The notes under the pieces: generated by a model
The model's input: only the letters and a program-made list of their open reading frames with translations
Told to the model about the DNA's origin: nothing
The model's database searches: none
Part shown: piece after piece, positions 8,439-17,093 of the stretch
Numbering within the stretch: position 1 is the first letter of the stretch
Layout of the letters: every line of letters begins with the position of its first letter
NCBI RefSeq assembly: GCF_018070565.1
Contig: NZ_JAGPXL010000005.1
Location: forward strand, 124,001-188,000
Direction of reading: 5' to 3'
DNA: 64,000 nucleotides
DNA from: Streptomyces sp. B93
Lineage (GTDB): Bacteria > Actinomycetota > Actinomycetes > Streptomycetales > Streptomycetaceae
Program-made: the position numbers and the translations under genes

Positions 8439-10457
8439 ATGCCGGAGACCACGCCCAAGGGCCTCACGAGGCTCGCCTTCGGTGGGGACTACAACCCCGA
8501 GCAGTGGCCGGAAAGCGTCTGGCAGGAGGACGTCCGGCTGATGCGGGAGGCCGGGGTCTCCATGGTGAGCGTCGGGATCTTCTCCTGGGCGCTGCTGGAA
8601 CCCGAGCCCGGGCGGTACGACTTCGGCTGGCTGGACCGCGTCCTGGACCTGCTGCACGAGAACGGCGTCCGCGTCGACCTCGGCACCCCCACCGTCGTAC
8701 CGCCCGCCTGGTTCTACGACGCCCACCCCGACGCCCTGCCCGTCACCGCCGACGGCACCCGCTACGCGTTCGGCTCGCGCGGCGCCATCTGCCACAGCAA
8801 CGCCGACTACCGCGCCGCCGCCGCAAACATCACCACCAAGCTCGCCGAGCGCTACGGCGACCACCCGGCGCTGGCGATGTGGCACGTCCACAACGAGTAC
8901 GGCGTCCCCGTCTCCGCCTGCTACTGCGAGTCCTGCGCCGCCCACTTCCGCCGCTGGCTGACCACCGTGTACGGCACCGTCGACGCGGTCAACGAGGCAT
9001 GGGGAACCGCTTTCTGGGGACAGCGCTACTCAACCGTTGAGCAGATCAACCCACCGCGCCTCACCCCGACCGTAGGCAACCCCGCCCAGGCGCTGGACTA
9101 CCGGCGCTTCGCCGACGCCACCATCCGCGAGAACTTCCGTACGGAACGGGACATCCTGCACCGGCTCTCCCCGGGCGTCCCGGTCACCACCAACTTCATG
9201 ACCGCCCTCAGCCAGTGCGACTCCATCGACTACTGGGCCTGGGGCCGCGAGGTCGACCTCGTCACCAACGACCACTACCTGATCACTGACGGCCGCCGCA
9301 CCCACGTCAACCTCGCGATGGCCGCCGACCTCACCCGCTCCGTCGCCGGCGGCGCCCCGTGGCTGCTGCTCGAACACTCCACCTCCGGCGTCAACTGGCA
9401 GCCCCGCAACCCGGCCAAGGCACCCGGCCAGATGGCCCGCAACTCCCTCGCCCACGTGGCGCGCGGCTCCGAGGGCGCCATGTTCTTCCAGTGGCGGCAG
9501 TCCCGGCGCGGTGCCGAGAAGTTCCACTCGGCGATGGTCCCGCACGGCGGCACCGACACCCGGGTGTGGCGCGAGGTCGTCGAACTCGGCGCCGCCCTGG
9601 AATCGCTGGACGTCATCCGCGGCACCCGCACCGTCGCCGACGCGGCCGTCCTGTGGGACTGGCACTCCTGGTGGGCGCAGTCCCTCGACTGGCGGCCCAG
9701 CGAGGATCACGACGCCCGCGAACGCGCCGACACCTTCTACGAGGCGCTCTACGACCGTCACCTCACCGTCGACTTCGCCCACCCGGAAGCCGACTTGTCG
9801 GCCTATCCCCTTGTCGTCGTGCCCGCCCTGTACCTGATGACGGAGGCGGCCGGAGCCAACCTGAAGCGGTACGTCGAGGGCGGCGGCACGCTGGTGGTGT
9901 CGTACTTCTCCGGCATCGTCGACGAGCACGACGCCGTGCACGAGGGCGCCTGCCCGGGCGCGCTGCGGGACGTCCTCGGACTCACCGTCGAGGAGTTCTC
10001 GCCGCTGCTGGCGGGCGAGCGGGTACGGCTCACCGGCCCGGAGGGCGAGCTGGACGCCGACGTGTGGACGGAGTTCGTGGTGCCGCGCGGCGCCGAGACC
10101 GTGTGGACGTACGCCGACGGGCTGACCGCGGGCCGCCCCGCCGTCACCCGGCACCGCCTCGGCGACGGCACCGCCTGGTACGTCTCCACCCGGCTCGGCA
10201 CCGAGGGCCTCGACGCCGTGCTGGCGCTCGCCGGACAGGACGCCCGCATCGCCCCGCGCGCCGGTGTGCCGCGCGACGTCGAGGTCGTCCGCCGCACCGG
10301 CGAGCGCGGCAGCTACCTGTTCGCCCTCAACCACACCGCCACCGACGCCAAGGTGCCGCTCGACGGACCCGGCACCGAGCTGCTGACCGGTGAACGCGCC
10401 GCGGGCCGCCTCGCGGTCCCGGCGGGAGCCGTACGGGTCGTGCGACTCGACGGCTGA
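8439..10457 (+). CDS. GH42 beta-galactosidase
   Basis: A 672-residue cytoplasmic beta-galactosidase of family GH42. Near the start it has GGDYNPEQWP; the acid/base Glu is in HVHNEYG, followed by a Cys cluster (CYCESCAAHF) like the zinc site of the family, and the nucleophile Glu is in LLEHSTSG. Trimerisation (A5_hydrolase) and C-terminal beta domains follow. There is no signal peptide, so it should split imported galacto-oligosaccharides inside the cell. It is divergent from the transporter operon and followed by the secreted galactanase. Confidence 0.95.
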   Translation: MPETTPKGLTRLAFGGDYNPEQWPESVWQEDVRLMREAGVSMVSVGIFSWALLEPEPGRYDFGWLDRVLDLLHENGVRVDLGTPTVVPPAWFYDAHPDALPVTADGTRYAFGSRGAICHSNADYRAAAANITTKLAERYGDHPALAMWHVHNEYGVPVSACYCESCAAHFRRWLTTVYGTVDAVNEAWGTAFWGQRYSTVEQINPPRLTPTVGNPAQALDYRRFADATIRENFRTERDILHRLSPGVPVTTNFMTALSQCDSIDYWAWGREVDLVTNDHYLITDGRRTHVNLAMAADLTRSVAGGAPWLLLEHSTSGVNWQPRNPAKAPGQMARNSLAHVARGSEGAMFFQWRQSRRGAEKFHSAMVPHGGTDTRVWREVVELGAALESLDVIRGTRTVADAAVLWDWHSWWAQSLDWRPSEDHDARERADTFYEALYDRHLTVDFAHPEADLSAYPLVVVPALYLMTEAAGANLKRYVEGGGTLVVSYFSGIVDEHDAVHEGACPGALRDVLGLTVEEFSPLLAGERVRLTGPEGELDADVWTEFVVPRGAETVWTYADGLTAGRPAVTRHRLGDGTAWYVSTRLGTEGLDAVLALAGQDARIAPRAGVPRDVEVVRRTGERGSYLFALNHTATDAKVPLDGPGTELLTGERAAGRLAVPAGAVRVVRLDG

Positions 10458-10560
10458 GCCGACTCCCCTCCGCCCGTGCGAGCCGGACGAGCCGCGGGCG
10501 GAGGGGCCGCCCTCGCGAAGGGCTTCAACCCCCACCACGTCGAAGGGACGACGGACGACG

Positions 10561-12120
10561 ATGTTCCATCCCAGACGCACACTCAAGGCCCTGCTGCTGC
10601 CCCTCACGGCCGGGCTCGCCCTCACCGCCCTGCCCGCCCAGAGCGCCCAGGCCGCCAGCACCCTCACCAACGGCGGCTTCGAGGCGGACGGCGCGGGCGC
10701 CGCCGTACCCGGCGGCTGGTCCGAGTACGGCTCGACGGCGGCCTCCTACACCGAGGCAGGTGGCCGCAGCGGCGGGTACCGGCTCAGCCACTGGTCGTCG
10801 TCCGCGTACAAGGTGGAGACCTACCAGTACCTGTCCGGGCTGGCCAACGGCAGCTACAAGCTGACCGCGTGGGTCCGTTCCGGCGGCGGTCAGAACGCCG
10901 CTTACATAGCGTTGAAGAACTGCGGCGGGGCGGAGCAGCGCACGGATCTGCCGGTCTCCTCGACGGGGTGGATCCGTATCGTCGTGCCGGTCAATGTCAC
11001 CGGCAACCAGTGCACCATCAGCATCAACAGTGACGCGAACGCGGGCAACTGGATCAACGTTGACGACCTGACCTTCACATCCGGTTCGTCAAGTACCGCG
11101 ATCAAGGGCGCCGACATCTCCTCCCTCGCCAAGAGCGAGGCCAAGGGCGGCGTCTACCGCAACGCCACCGGCGCCACGGGCGACGCCCTGGCCATCCTCC
11201 GGTCGAACGGCATGAACTACGCCCGTCTGAAGGTCTGGGTGAACCCCGCCGACGGCTACAACGACAAGGCCCGCGTGCTCGCCATGGCCAAGCGGATCAA
11301 GGCACAGGGCATGAGGCTCCTGGTCGACTTCCACTACTCGGACACCTGGGCCGACCCGGGCCACCAGACAAAACCGGCCGCCTGGACGGGCCATTCGTAC
11401 GGTCAACTCAAGACGGACGTGTACCACCACACCCACGACGTGTTGAGCGCGTTGAAGGCCCAGGGCACCACCGCCGACATGGTCCAGGTCGGCAACGAGA
11501 TCAACGGCGGCATGCTGTGGAACGAGGGATCCACCAGCAACTGGCCCCAGCTCGCCGGTCTGCTCAACTCCGGCCACGACGCCGTCAAGGCGGTCGACCC
11601 GTCCACCACCGTCGCCCTGCACCTCGCCGAGGGCGGCGACCTCGACGGCACCCGCTGGTGGTTCGACAACGCGCTCGCCCACGGCGTGAGGTTCGACGTG
11701 ATCGGGCTGTCGTACTACGGCTACTGGCACGGCACCCTGTACGACTTCCAGACCACCCTGGACGACACGGCCACCCGCTACGGCAAGCCGGTCTTCGTCG
11801 CCGAGACGGCCTACCCCTTCCGGCTCGACAGCGAGGACGCGCACGAGAACATCATCGACCTCAGCGGTGAACTGGTCCCCGGCTACCCCGCCACCACGTC
11901 CGGGCAGACCCGCTGGATGAACGACATCGCCAGCATCGTGGAGGCCGTCCCCAACGGCCTCGGCCTCGGCGTCTTCTACTGGGAGGCCACCTGGACCGCC
12001 GTCGGCGGCAACGGCTGGGACCCGGCCGACCCCGCCTCCGGCAACGGCTGGGAGAACCAGGCCCTGTTCGGCTACGACGACCGGGCCCTCCCGGCGATGG
12101 CCTGGTTCCGCCACCGCTGA
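10561..12120 (+). CDS. Secreted GH53 endo-beta-1,4-galactanase with N-terminal binding domain
   Basis: A 519-residue secreted enzyme that cuts (arabino)galactan. A Sec signal peptide ends near AQSAQAAS (about residue 35). A jelly-roll domain of about 145 residues resembling galactan-binding modules follows (TNGGFEADG ... INVDDLTFTSG), then the GH53 barrel from KGADISSLAKSEA with acid/base Glu in VGNEINGG and nucleophile Glu in FVAETAYP. The ATG at 10561 is the first sensible start. It supplies oligosaccharides to the adjacent ABC importer and GH42. Confidence 0.95.
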   Translation: MFHPRRTLKALLLPLTAGLALTALPAQSAQAASTLTNGGFEADGAGAAVPGGWSEYGSTAASYTEAGGRSGGYRLSHWSSSAYKVETYQYLSGLANGSYKLTAWVRSGGGQNAAYIALKNCGGAEQRTDLPVSSTGWIRIVVPVNVTGNQCTISINSDANAGNWINVDDLTFTSGSSSTAIKGADISSLAKSEAKGGVYRNATGATGDALAILRSNGMNYARLKVWVNPADGYNDKARVLAMAKRIKAQGMRLLVDFHYSDTWADPGHQTKPAAWTGHSYGQLKTDVYHHTHDVLSALKAQGTTADMVQVGNEINGGMLWNEGSTSNWPQLAGLLNSGHDAVKAVDPSTTVALHLAEGGDLDGTRWWFDNALAHGVRFDVIGLSYYGYWHGTLYDFQTTLDDTATRYGKPVFVAETAYPFRLDSEDAHENIIDLSGELVPGYPATTSGQTRWMNDIASIVEAVPNGLGLGVFYWEATWTAVGGNGWDPADPASGNGWENQALFGYDDRALPAMAWFRHR

Positions 12121-12135
12121 TCACCCCCGGGGCAC

Positions 12136-12178
12136 GGGTCCGGCCGCGCGGCACGACAACCGCCGCGCGGCCGGACCC
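12136..12178. terminator. Terminator of the galactanase gene
   Basis: A perfect 17-bp stem (12136-12152 with 12162-12178) encloses a 9-nt loop, beginning 15 bp after the GH53 stop. It is one of the strongest hairpins in the window. Confidence 0.8.
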
Positions 12179-12349
12179 TCGCCGCCCGTCCGGCCCGCCG
12201 CACCCCCACGACGGGCGCCCCCGCGTCAATCCGCCGTCCGGTCCCGGACAAGGACCGCCGAGTCCGGGGACGCGGAGGCTGCCCGCCGCCACAGTGGGAA
12301 GCCGGTGAGAGGGCCCCACGACCGGGGCCGGAGCGAGAGGGATGACGAG

Positions 12350-12637
12350 ATGCTGAGGAATCCCGTCACGGGCGTGCGCCTGGAGATCCTGGAGTGGCTG
12401 AAGGACCCGGCCGCCGACCTCCCGACCGGACGGCACACTGACCCCCGCACCGACGGTGTCACCGCGGACGCCGTCGCCGCCCGGCTCGGCCTCGCCCGCC
12501 CGGTGGCCGAACGCCACCTCGCCCTCCTCACCGCGATCGGCCTGCTGCGCGCCAGGCGCGTCCGCCGCCGCCTGCGCTACCGCCGCGACGAGGTCCGTAT
12601 CGCCGAGGTCGCCCGGATGTTCGAGAAGGGCTGGTGA
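12350..12637 (+). CDS. ArsR-like winged-helix regulator
   Basis: A 95-residue helix-turn-helix protein. LRNPVTGVRLEILEWLKDP is followed by a recognition region DAVAARLGLARPVAERHLALLTAIGLLRARR and a basic wing RRRLRYRRDEVRI, as in ArsR-type repressors without a visible metal-binding Cys set. It stands alone between the GH53 terminator and its own hairpin at 12641-12657, so it is probably not part of the fluoride operon. Confidence 0.75.
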   Translation: MLRNPVTGVRLEILEWLKDPAADLPTGRHTDPRTDGVTADAVAARLGLARPVAERHLALLTAIGLLRARRVRRRLRYRRDEVRIAEVARMFEKGW

Positions 12638-12640
12638 GCG

Positions 12641-12657
12641 CGAGGGCCTGGCCCTCG
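12641..12657. terminator. Hairpin after the ArsR-like gene
   Basis: CGAGGGC (12641-12647) and GCCCTCG (12651-12657) form a perfect 7-bp stem with a 3-nt loop, starting 4 bp after the stop codon. Confidence 0.55.
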
Positions 12658-12659
12658 AC

Positions 12660-12689
12660 GTGACCGCCCCCGGGCACCGGAGTTACCCT
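12660..12689 (+). promoter_or_regulatory. Candidate promoter of the fluoride operon
   Basis: GTGACC (12660-12665) and TACCCT (12684-12689) are spaced by 18 nt and predict a start near 12696, just upstream of the structured leader. An inverted repeat CCGGGCA/TGCCCGG (12670-12698) surrounds the -10 element. Confidence 0.45.
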
Positions 12690-12717
12690 GTTGCCCGGCC
12701 GCGATCACCAGCGCGGC

Positions 12718-12829
12718 GCGGCGGTGGGGCCCGCCGTACCCGAACCGCGGCACCGGTGCCGCCGACGGTCCCTCCTCGCGACGACAGGCGCCCGCATCAG
12801 GGCCCGGCGAGTAGGAGTCGTACGACCGT
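12718..12829 (+). promoter_or_regulatory. Candidate diverged fluoride riboswitch with ribosome-site sequestration
   Basis: P1 is formed by GGCG (12720-12723) and CGCC (12732-12735), extended by C12719-G12736. Its 8-nt loop GUGGGGCC has the length and layout of the AUGAGGCC loop of the Thermotoga fluoride aptamer. GGGGCC (12726-12731) can pair with GGUCCC (12767-12772) as the pseudoknot. Hairpin P3 is the palindrome at 12747-12762, followed by CGACGG where the known aptamer has UGAUGG. In the other state the tail pairs CUCCU (12772-12776) with the Shine-Dalgarno AGGAG (12813-12817), and ACGGUC (12765-12770) with GACCGU at the crcB start (12824-12829). This fits a translational ON switch. Confidence 0.6.
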
Positions 12830-13289
12830 GACAGCCCCCGAGGCCGACAGCCTCCCCCTGGACACCCGCCCCGCACGGCGGTCGGTCTGGCGGGCGCAAC
12901 TGCCCGTCGTCGCGGCGGTCTCCCTCGGCGGCGGAGCGGGCGCGGCGGCCCGGTACGCGGCGACGCTGCGCTGGCCCACCGAGCCGGGCGGTTTCCCCTG
13001 GGCCGTCTTCTGGGCCAACGTCATCGGCTGTGCCGTGATCGGCGTGTTCCTGGTGGCCGTCACCGAGGTCCGCCCCGCCCACCCCCTGGTCCGCCCGTTC
13101 TTCGGCACCGGCGTCCTCGGCGGCTTCACCACCTTCTCCACGTACGCCGTCGACATCCGCGACCTGGTGGACGCGGGCCGCCCCGGCACCGCGCTGGCCT
13201 ACCTCGCCGCGACCCTCGGCGGGGCGCTCGTGGCGGTGTGGCTGGCGGCGACCGCGGCCCGCCGCCTCCTGCTCGGCGGGCGGCCGTGA
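12828..13289 (+). CDS. crcB: Fluoride channel subunit CrcB/FluC (first copy)
   Basis: A 153-residue membrane protein of the FluC family that lets fluoride leave the cell. Four helices are visible; hallmark segments are FWANVIGC (channel Asn) and [11 protein letters not shown] (the TTFSTY motif with pore residues). The GTG at 12828 is preceded by AGGAG at 12813-12817. Its start region is complementary to the leader described above. With the second copy at 13665 it probably makes a heterodimeric channel. Confidence 0.93.
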   Translation: MTAPEADSLPLDTRPARRSVWRAQLPVVAAVSLGGGAGAAARYAATLRWPTEPGGFPWAVFWANVIGCAVIGVFLVAVTEVRPAHPLVRPFFGTGVLGGFTTFSTYAVDIRDLVDAGRPGTALAYLAATLGGALVAVWLAATAARRLLLGGRP

Positions 13290-13320
13290 ACCCCGTGAAC
13301 ACGACGCTGCGGAGGCGACG

Positions 13321-13668
13321 ATGACCAGGCTGACCGGGCGCGCCCTGCGCGTGACCGTCTTCGTCGGGGAGAACGACACCTGGCAGCACCGGCCGCTCTA
13401 TTCGGAGATCGTGCACCGCGCCCGCCGGGCCGGACTCGCGGGCGCCAGCGTCTTCCGCGGCATCGAGGGGTTCGGCGCGTCCTCGCTGATCCACACCTCC
13501 CGGCTGCTCTCCCTGAGCGAGGACCTGCCGGTCGCCGTCGTGATCGTCGACACCGAGGAGCGGGTCCGGGCCTTCCTGCCCCAGCTCGACGAACTCGTCA
13601 CCGAGGGCATGGTCATCCTCGACGACTGCGAGGTCATCCGGTATATCGGCCGCGAGGGCGCCGAGTGA
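13321..13668 (+). CDS. DUF190 protein of the fluoride operon
   Basis: A 115-residue soluble protein of the DUF190 family, which has a PII-like ferredoxin fold. The hallmark is RGIEGFG within [18 protein letters not shown], after an opening strand [11 protein letters not shown]. It lies between two crcB genes; its last bases overlap the GTG of the second. DUF190 genes are repeatedly found with crcB, and a role in regulating or protecting the channel is inferred from that, not demonstrated here. Confidence 0.88.
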   Translation: MTRLTGRALRVTVFVGENDTWQHRPLYSEIVHRARRAGLAGASVFRGIEGFGASSLIHTSRLLSLSEDLPVAVVIVDTEERVRAFLPQLDELVTEGMVILDDCEVIRYIGREGAE

Positions 13669-14039
13669 ACTGGCTGCTGGTCGTCGCGGGCGGCATGGTC
13701 GGCGCCCCGCTGCGGTACCTCACCGACCGGGTGGTCCAGTCCCGCCACGACTCCGTCCTCCCCTGGGGCACCTTCGCGGCCAACGTCACCGGCTGTCTGC
13801 TGCTGGGCCTGCTCACCGGCGCCGCCGTCGCCGGGGCCGCCGACTCCGACGTACTGCTGTTCCTCGGCACCGGCCTGTGCGGGGCGCTGACGACGTACTC
13901 GACCTTCTCCTACGAGACCCTGCGGCTGGCGGAGACCGGGGCGCGGCTGTACGCCGCCGCGAACGCCGCCGGGAGCGTGGCGGCGGGGCTGGGTGCCGCG
14001 TTCGCGGGCGTGGCGGTGGGACAGGCGGTGTGGGGCTGA
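13665..14039 (+). CDS. crcB: Fluoride channel subunit CrcB/FluC (second copy)
   Basis: A 124-residue FluC subunit starting at GTG 13665 inside the DUF190 stop (GTGA overlap). It has FAANVTGC and [10 protein letters not shown] in the positions of the channel Asn and TTFSTY motif, and four predicted helices. It is shorter than the first copy, lacking its N-terminal extension. Paired unequal FluC genes usually encode a heterodimer. Confidence 0.93.
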   Translation: MNWLLVVAGGMVGAPLRYLTDRVVQSRHDSVLPWGTFAANVTGCLLLGLLTGAAVAGAADSDVLLFLGTGLCGALTTYSTFSYETLRLAETGARLYAAANAAGSVAAGLGAAFAGVAVGQAVWG

Positions 14040-14086
14040 CGAGGAGCGGCTGAGACCGGTCGTCTCCCGCCGTCCCCGGCCACCGC

Positions 14087-14116
14087 TTGACACTGGTCCG
14101 GCGCGCCCCGCACCAT
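14087..14116 (+). promoter_or_regulatory. Promoter giving a leaderless FadR-type mRNA
   Basis: TTGACA (14087-14092) and CACCAT (14111-14116) are spaced by 18 nt and place the start point at about 14123, the GTG itself. No Shine-Dalgarno precedes that GTG, which supports leaderless translation. Confidence 0.5.
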
Positions 14117-14122
14117 CGGCCC

Positions 14123-14851
14123 GTGAACCTGTCAGACAGCCAGACAGCCGGGGTGCCGCCGCGCCGCGTCAGCGCCATGGAGGCGGTGCTCGCGCACCTG
14201 CGCGCGGCCATCGAGCGCGGCGAGTACGCCATCGGGGACAAGCTGCCCTCAGAGGCGGAACTCGGCCGCACCCTGGAGGTCTCCCGCCCCGTGCTGCGGG
14301 AGGCGCTGCGCGCGCTCCAGACCATGGGCCTGACGGTGTCCAGGACCGGCAAGGGCACCTTCGTGGTGGCCAGCGCGGTCGAGGACCCCACCTTCGGCGA
14401 CTACACGGCCAGCGACCTGCTGGAGGTGCGCCGCCATGTGGAGATCCCCGTCGCCGGGTACGCGGCCCGCCGCCGTACGGCCGAGAACCTCGACCGTCTG
14501 ACCCATCTGCTGGACCGGATGGAACGGGAGACCGACACCACCGCGTGGGTCGCGATGGACACCCTCTTCCACCTCACCGTGGCCGAGGCCGCCCAGAACC
14601 CCGTCTTCCGCCGGGTCATCGAGGAGATCCGCGACGCGCTGGCCCGCCAGTCGGCGTTCCTCAACGAACTCGGCGGGCGCCGCGAGCAGTCCGACCGCGA
14701 GCACCGGGCCCTCGTCGAGGCGCTGATCGACGGCAGCGAACAGGACGCGCGGCAGGCCATGGCCCACCACATCGACCGCGTCGAGACCAGCCTCACCGAC
14801 ATCGTGCGCGCCACGCGCAAGGACCGAACGCAAGGACCCGACAGCAAGTGA
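14123..14851 (+). CDS. GntR/FadR family transcriptional regulator
   Basis: A 242-residue regulator with an N-terminal winged helix (YAIGDKLPSEAELGRTLEVSRPVLREALRAL) and an all-helical FCD ligand domain with metal-binding His residues (DTLFHLTVAEAA, HHIDRVE). The GTG at 14123 lies 7 nt downstream of a -10 element. It overlaps the asparaginase gene by GTGA, so the two are one operon and it probably senses an amino acid or organic acid. Confidence 0.9.
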   Translation: MNLSDSQTAGVPPRRVSAMEAVLAHLRAAIERGEYAIGDKLPSEAELGRTLEVSRPVLREALRALQTMGLTVSRTGKGTFVVASAVEDPTFGDYTASDLLEVRRHVEIPVAGYAARRRTAENLDRLTHLLDRMERETDTTAWVAMDTLFHLTVAEAAQNPVFRRVIEEIRDALARQSAFLNELGGRREQSDREHRALVEALIDGSEQDARQAMAHHIDRVETSLTDIVRATRKDRTQGPDSK

Positions 14852-15870
14852 TCCACAGCAGCTCCCCCGCGGAGGCACCCCCCGTCCGCGAACCCCGCCA
14901 CGCCCCCGTCGCCCACCTGATACGCGGCGGGGTCGTCGAGGGCGTCCACCACGGCTCCGTCGTCGTCCTCGGCACGGACGGCCGCGTCGAGTTCCAGCTC
15001 GGCGACACCGAGGCCGCGTGCTACCCGCGCTCGGCCCTCAAGCCGGTCCAGGCCACCGCCATGGTCCGCGCCGGTCTCCCGCTCGACGGCGCCCTGCTCT
15101 CGCTCGCCGCGGCCAGCCACTCCGGCGAGGAACGCCACATCGAGGGCGCCCGCCGCATCCTCGCCCTCGCCGGGCTCACCGAGGACGACCTGCGCAACGT
15201 GCCCGACCTGCCGCTCGGCCCGGCGGTCCGCGACACCTGGGTCCGCGAGGGCCGCGCCCCCTCCCGGCTCGCCCAGAACTGCTCCGGCAAGCACGCCGCC
15301 ATGCTCCACACCGCCCGGCTCAACGACTGGCCCCCGGACGACTACCTCGACCCCGGGCACCCCCTCCAGCGGGCCGTCGCGGAGACCGTGGAGGACCTCA
15401 CCGGACAACGCATCGCCCAGGTCACCGTCGACGGCTGCGGCGCCCCCCTGTTCGCCGTCTCCCTGACCGGGCTGGCCCGCGCCGCCGCCCGGATCACCAC
15501 CGCGCCGCCCGGCACCCCTGAGGCGCGGGTCGCCGACGCGATGCGCGAGCACGCCGAGATGGCGTCCGGCTCCGGCCGCGACGTGGCCGACCTGATGCAC
15601 GCCGTTCCCGGGCTGCTCGCCAAGGACGGCTACGAGGGCGTCCAGGTCGCCGCGCTGCCCGACGGCCGCGCCGTCGCCGTCAAGATCGCCGACGGCGCCT
15701 CCCGCGCCCGCGTCCCGGTCACCGCCGCGGCCCTCGCCCTCGCCGGCGTCGACCCCGCCCTGCTCACCCCGTTCGCGGGCGAACCCCTCCTGGGGGGCGG
15801 CAAGCCGGTCGGCCACATCCGCCCGGCCCCCTCCCTGACCACGACACCACGGCTCACGGCTTCGGCCTGA
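14848..15870 (+). CDS. L-asparaginase II family enzyme
   Basis: A 340-residue cytoplasmic protein of the asparaginase II family (Rhizobium-type, unrelated to E. coli AnsA/AnsB). Typical stretches are CYPRSALKPVQATAMVRAG near the start and QNCSGKHAAML in the middle. It should hydrolyse asparagine to aspartate and ammonia. It is translationally coupled to the FadR-type regulator, which suggests substrate-induced expression. Confidence 0.88.
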   Translation: MIHSSSPAEAPPVREPRHAPVAHLIRGGVVEGVHHGSVVVLGTDGRVEFQLGDTEAACYPRSALKPVQATAMVRAGLPLDGALLSLAAASHSGEERHIEGARRILALAGLTEDDLRNVPDLPLGPAVRDTWVREGRAPSRLAQNCSGKHAAMLHTARLNDWPPDDYLDPGHPLQRAVAETVEDLTGQRIAQVTVDGCGAPLFAVSLTGLARAAARITTAPPGTPEARVADAMREHAEMASGSGRDVADLMHAVPGLLAKDGYEGVQVAALPDGRAVAVKIADGASRARVPVTAAALALAGVDPALLTPFAGEPLLGGGKPVGHIRPAPSLTTTPRLTASA

Positions 15871-16074
15871 CGGGGCGGGGCGCCCAGCAGGCCGGCCACC
15901 GCCGTGCCGAGCGACGCCGCCAGGACACCGTGGCGAGCGGGCGGCACAGTACGGGTGATAGCCGCTCAAGGCGAGCGGTCCGACGGGCCCGCGCCGGTGA
16001 CGAGCACCGTGCGCGGACCGGACCGGGAACGCGCCAGGGCGCGGCCGTGGTCGGCGCGGTCCCGGACCGGAGTG

Positions 16075-16518
16075 TCACTCCGGATGGTCGGTCACGACCA
16101 CCGCGTAGCTGCCGACGCCGAGGAGCGCGTCGCCCGGGATCTGTTCCCCGTCCGTCAGCAGGTGACGGACGCGCCCTGAGCGCTCGTCGAACTCGATGTC
16201 GGTCACGGTGCCCCTGCGCAGGCCCGTTTCGGTCAGCACGGCTTTCCCGACGGGGTCGTGGGTAGCATGGGCGGGCTCGCCCGGGCCCATGGTCTTCTCG
16301 TCGCGGATCGAGTCGGCCCCTTCGACGGCGACCGCGTCCGGGCCGAACGACTGGACGTTCGCCCACTCCAGGGTGTGGTGTCCGCGGCCTCGGGTCTTGA
16401 GGCGCAGCCCTGCGATGCGGGCCGGTGACGGTGCGACCGTGCACGCCGTGACGGTGGCGACCGTGTCGGCCGATGTGAGGTCCATGACGGCCTGGCCCCG
16501 GGCTTCGCTGAACAGCAT
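16075..16518 (-). CDS. PRC-barrel domain protein
   Basis: A 147-residue soluble protein with two PRC-barrel-like halves: EARGQAVMDLTSADTVATV at the front and a second barrel around GKAVLTETGLRRGTVTDIEFD. It starts 5 nt after the stop of the preceding PRC-barrel gene, with the ribosome site inside that gene. PRC barrels occur in photosynthetic reaction centres and RimM; actinomycete copies are often stress-induced with no known ligand. Confidence 0.78.
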   Translation of the reverse strand: MLFSEARGQAVMDLTSADTVATVTACTVAPSPARIAGLRLKTRGRGHHTLEWANVQSFGPDAVAVEGADSIRDEKTMGPGEPAHATHDPVGKAVLTETGLRRGTVTDIEFDERSGRVRHLLTDGEQIPGDALLGVGSYAVVVTDHPE

Positions 16519-16523
16519 CGTGG

Positions 16524-17093
16524 TCAGTCCTCCCGCGCCTCGTGCTGGAGGCGGTCGCGCAGGGCTTGTGCGGCGGCGCCGAAACCTTCCAGGTCGCCGG
16601 CGCTGTGTTCGGCGGTGGCGTCCGGCACGAGCATCCGTTCCTTGGAGACGGTGACGGGACCGGTCACCGGCAGCAGAACGTGACGACGCTCCGCGGTGTC
16701 GATCTCGTAGCCGGCCACGACCGGTGCCCTGCCCGTCTCGACGACGGCGTCGACGACGGTGCCCAGCCGTGTGCCGCTCCGGGTGGTGACCGCGACTCCC
16801 AGTACGTCGGCCCCGCCCTGCTCGTCCCGTTCCGACCGGGCGGCCGTGTCGTCCTCCTCCAGCGCGGCCTCGTCCCGCACCATGACCGCGTCCGGCCCCA
16901 GGGCATGGACCTTCTCCCACAGCAGGGCGCGGTGCAGCGGGCCCGAGAACAGTCCGCGGCCGGCCAGGGTGAAGCAGCGGATACTGCCCGTCGACGCGTC
17001 GAAGACGATGTCCTTGACCTGACCGACGTCCTCTCCCGCCAGGGTCACCACTGGCGTCTTGGTGATGTCGCTGGCTCGCAGGTAGACGGTCAC
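16524..17093 (-). CDS. PRC-barrel domain protein (two barrels)
   Basis: A 189-residue protein with two PRC-barrel halves: TLAGEDVGQVKDIVFDASTG at about residues 14-33 and LGVAVTTRSGTRLGTVVDAV at about 100-119. The GTG at 17093 overlaps the stop of a 49-codon upstream gene (GTGA) and has GGAGGAGGG upstream. It is the middle gene of a three-gene operon. Function is unknown. Confidence 0.78.
   Translation of the reverse strand: MTVYLRASDITKTPVVTLAGEDVGQVKDIVFDASTGSIRCFTLAGRGLFSGPLHRALLWEKVHALGPDAVMVRDEAALEEDDTAARSERDEQGGADVLGVAVTTRSGTRLGTVVDAVVETGRAPVVAGYEIDTAERRHVLLPVTGPVTVSKERMLVPDATAEHSAGDLEGFGAAAQALRDRLQHEARED

Noticed and set aside
15630..15947. Minus-strand frame with a membrane-like stretch (GVLAASLGTAVAGLLG)
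   Set aside because: Mostly antisense to the asparaginase gene and without a ribosome site; one hydrophobic stretch is not enough.
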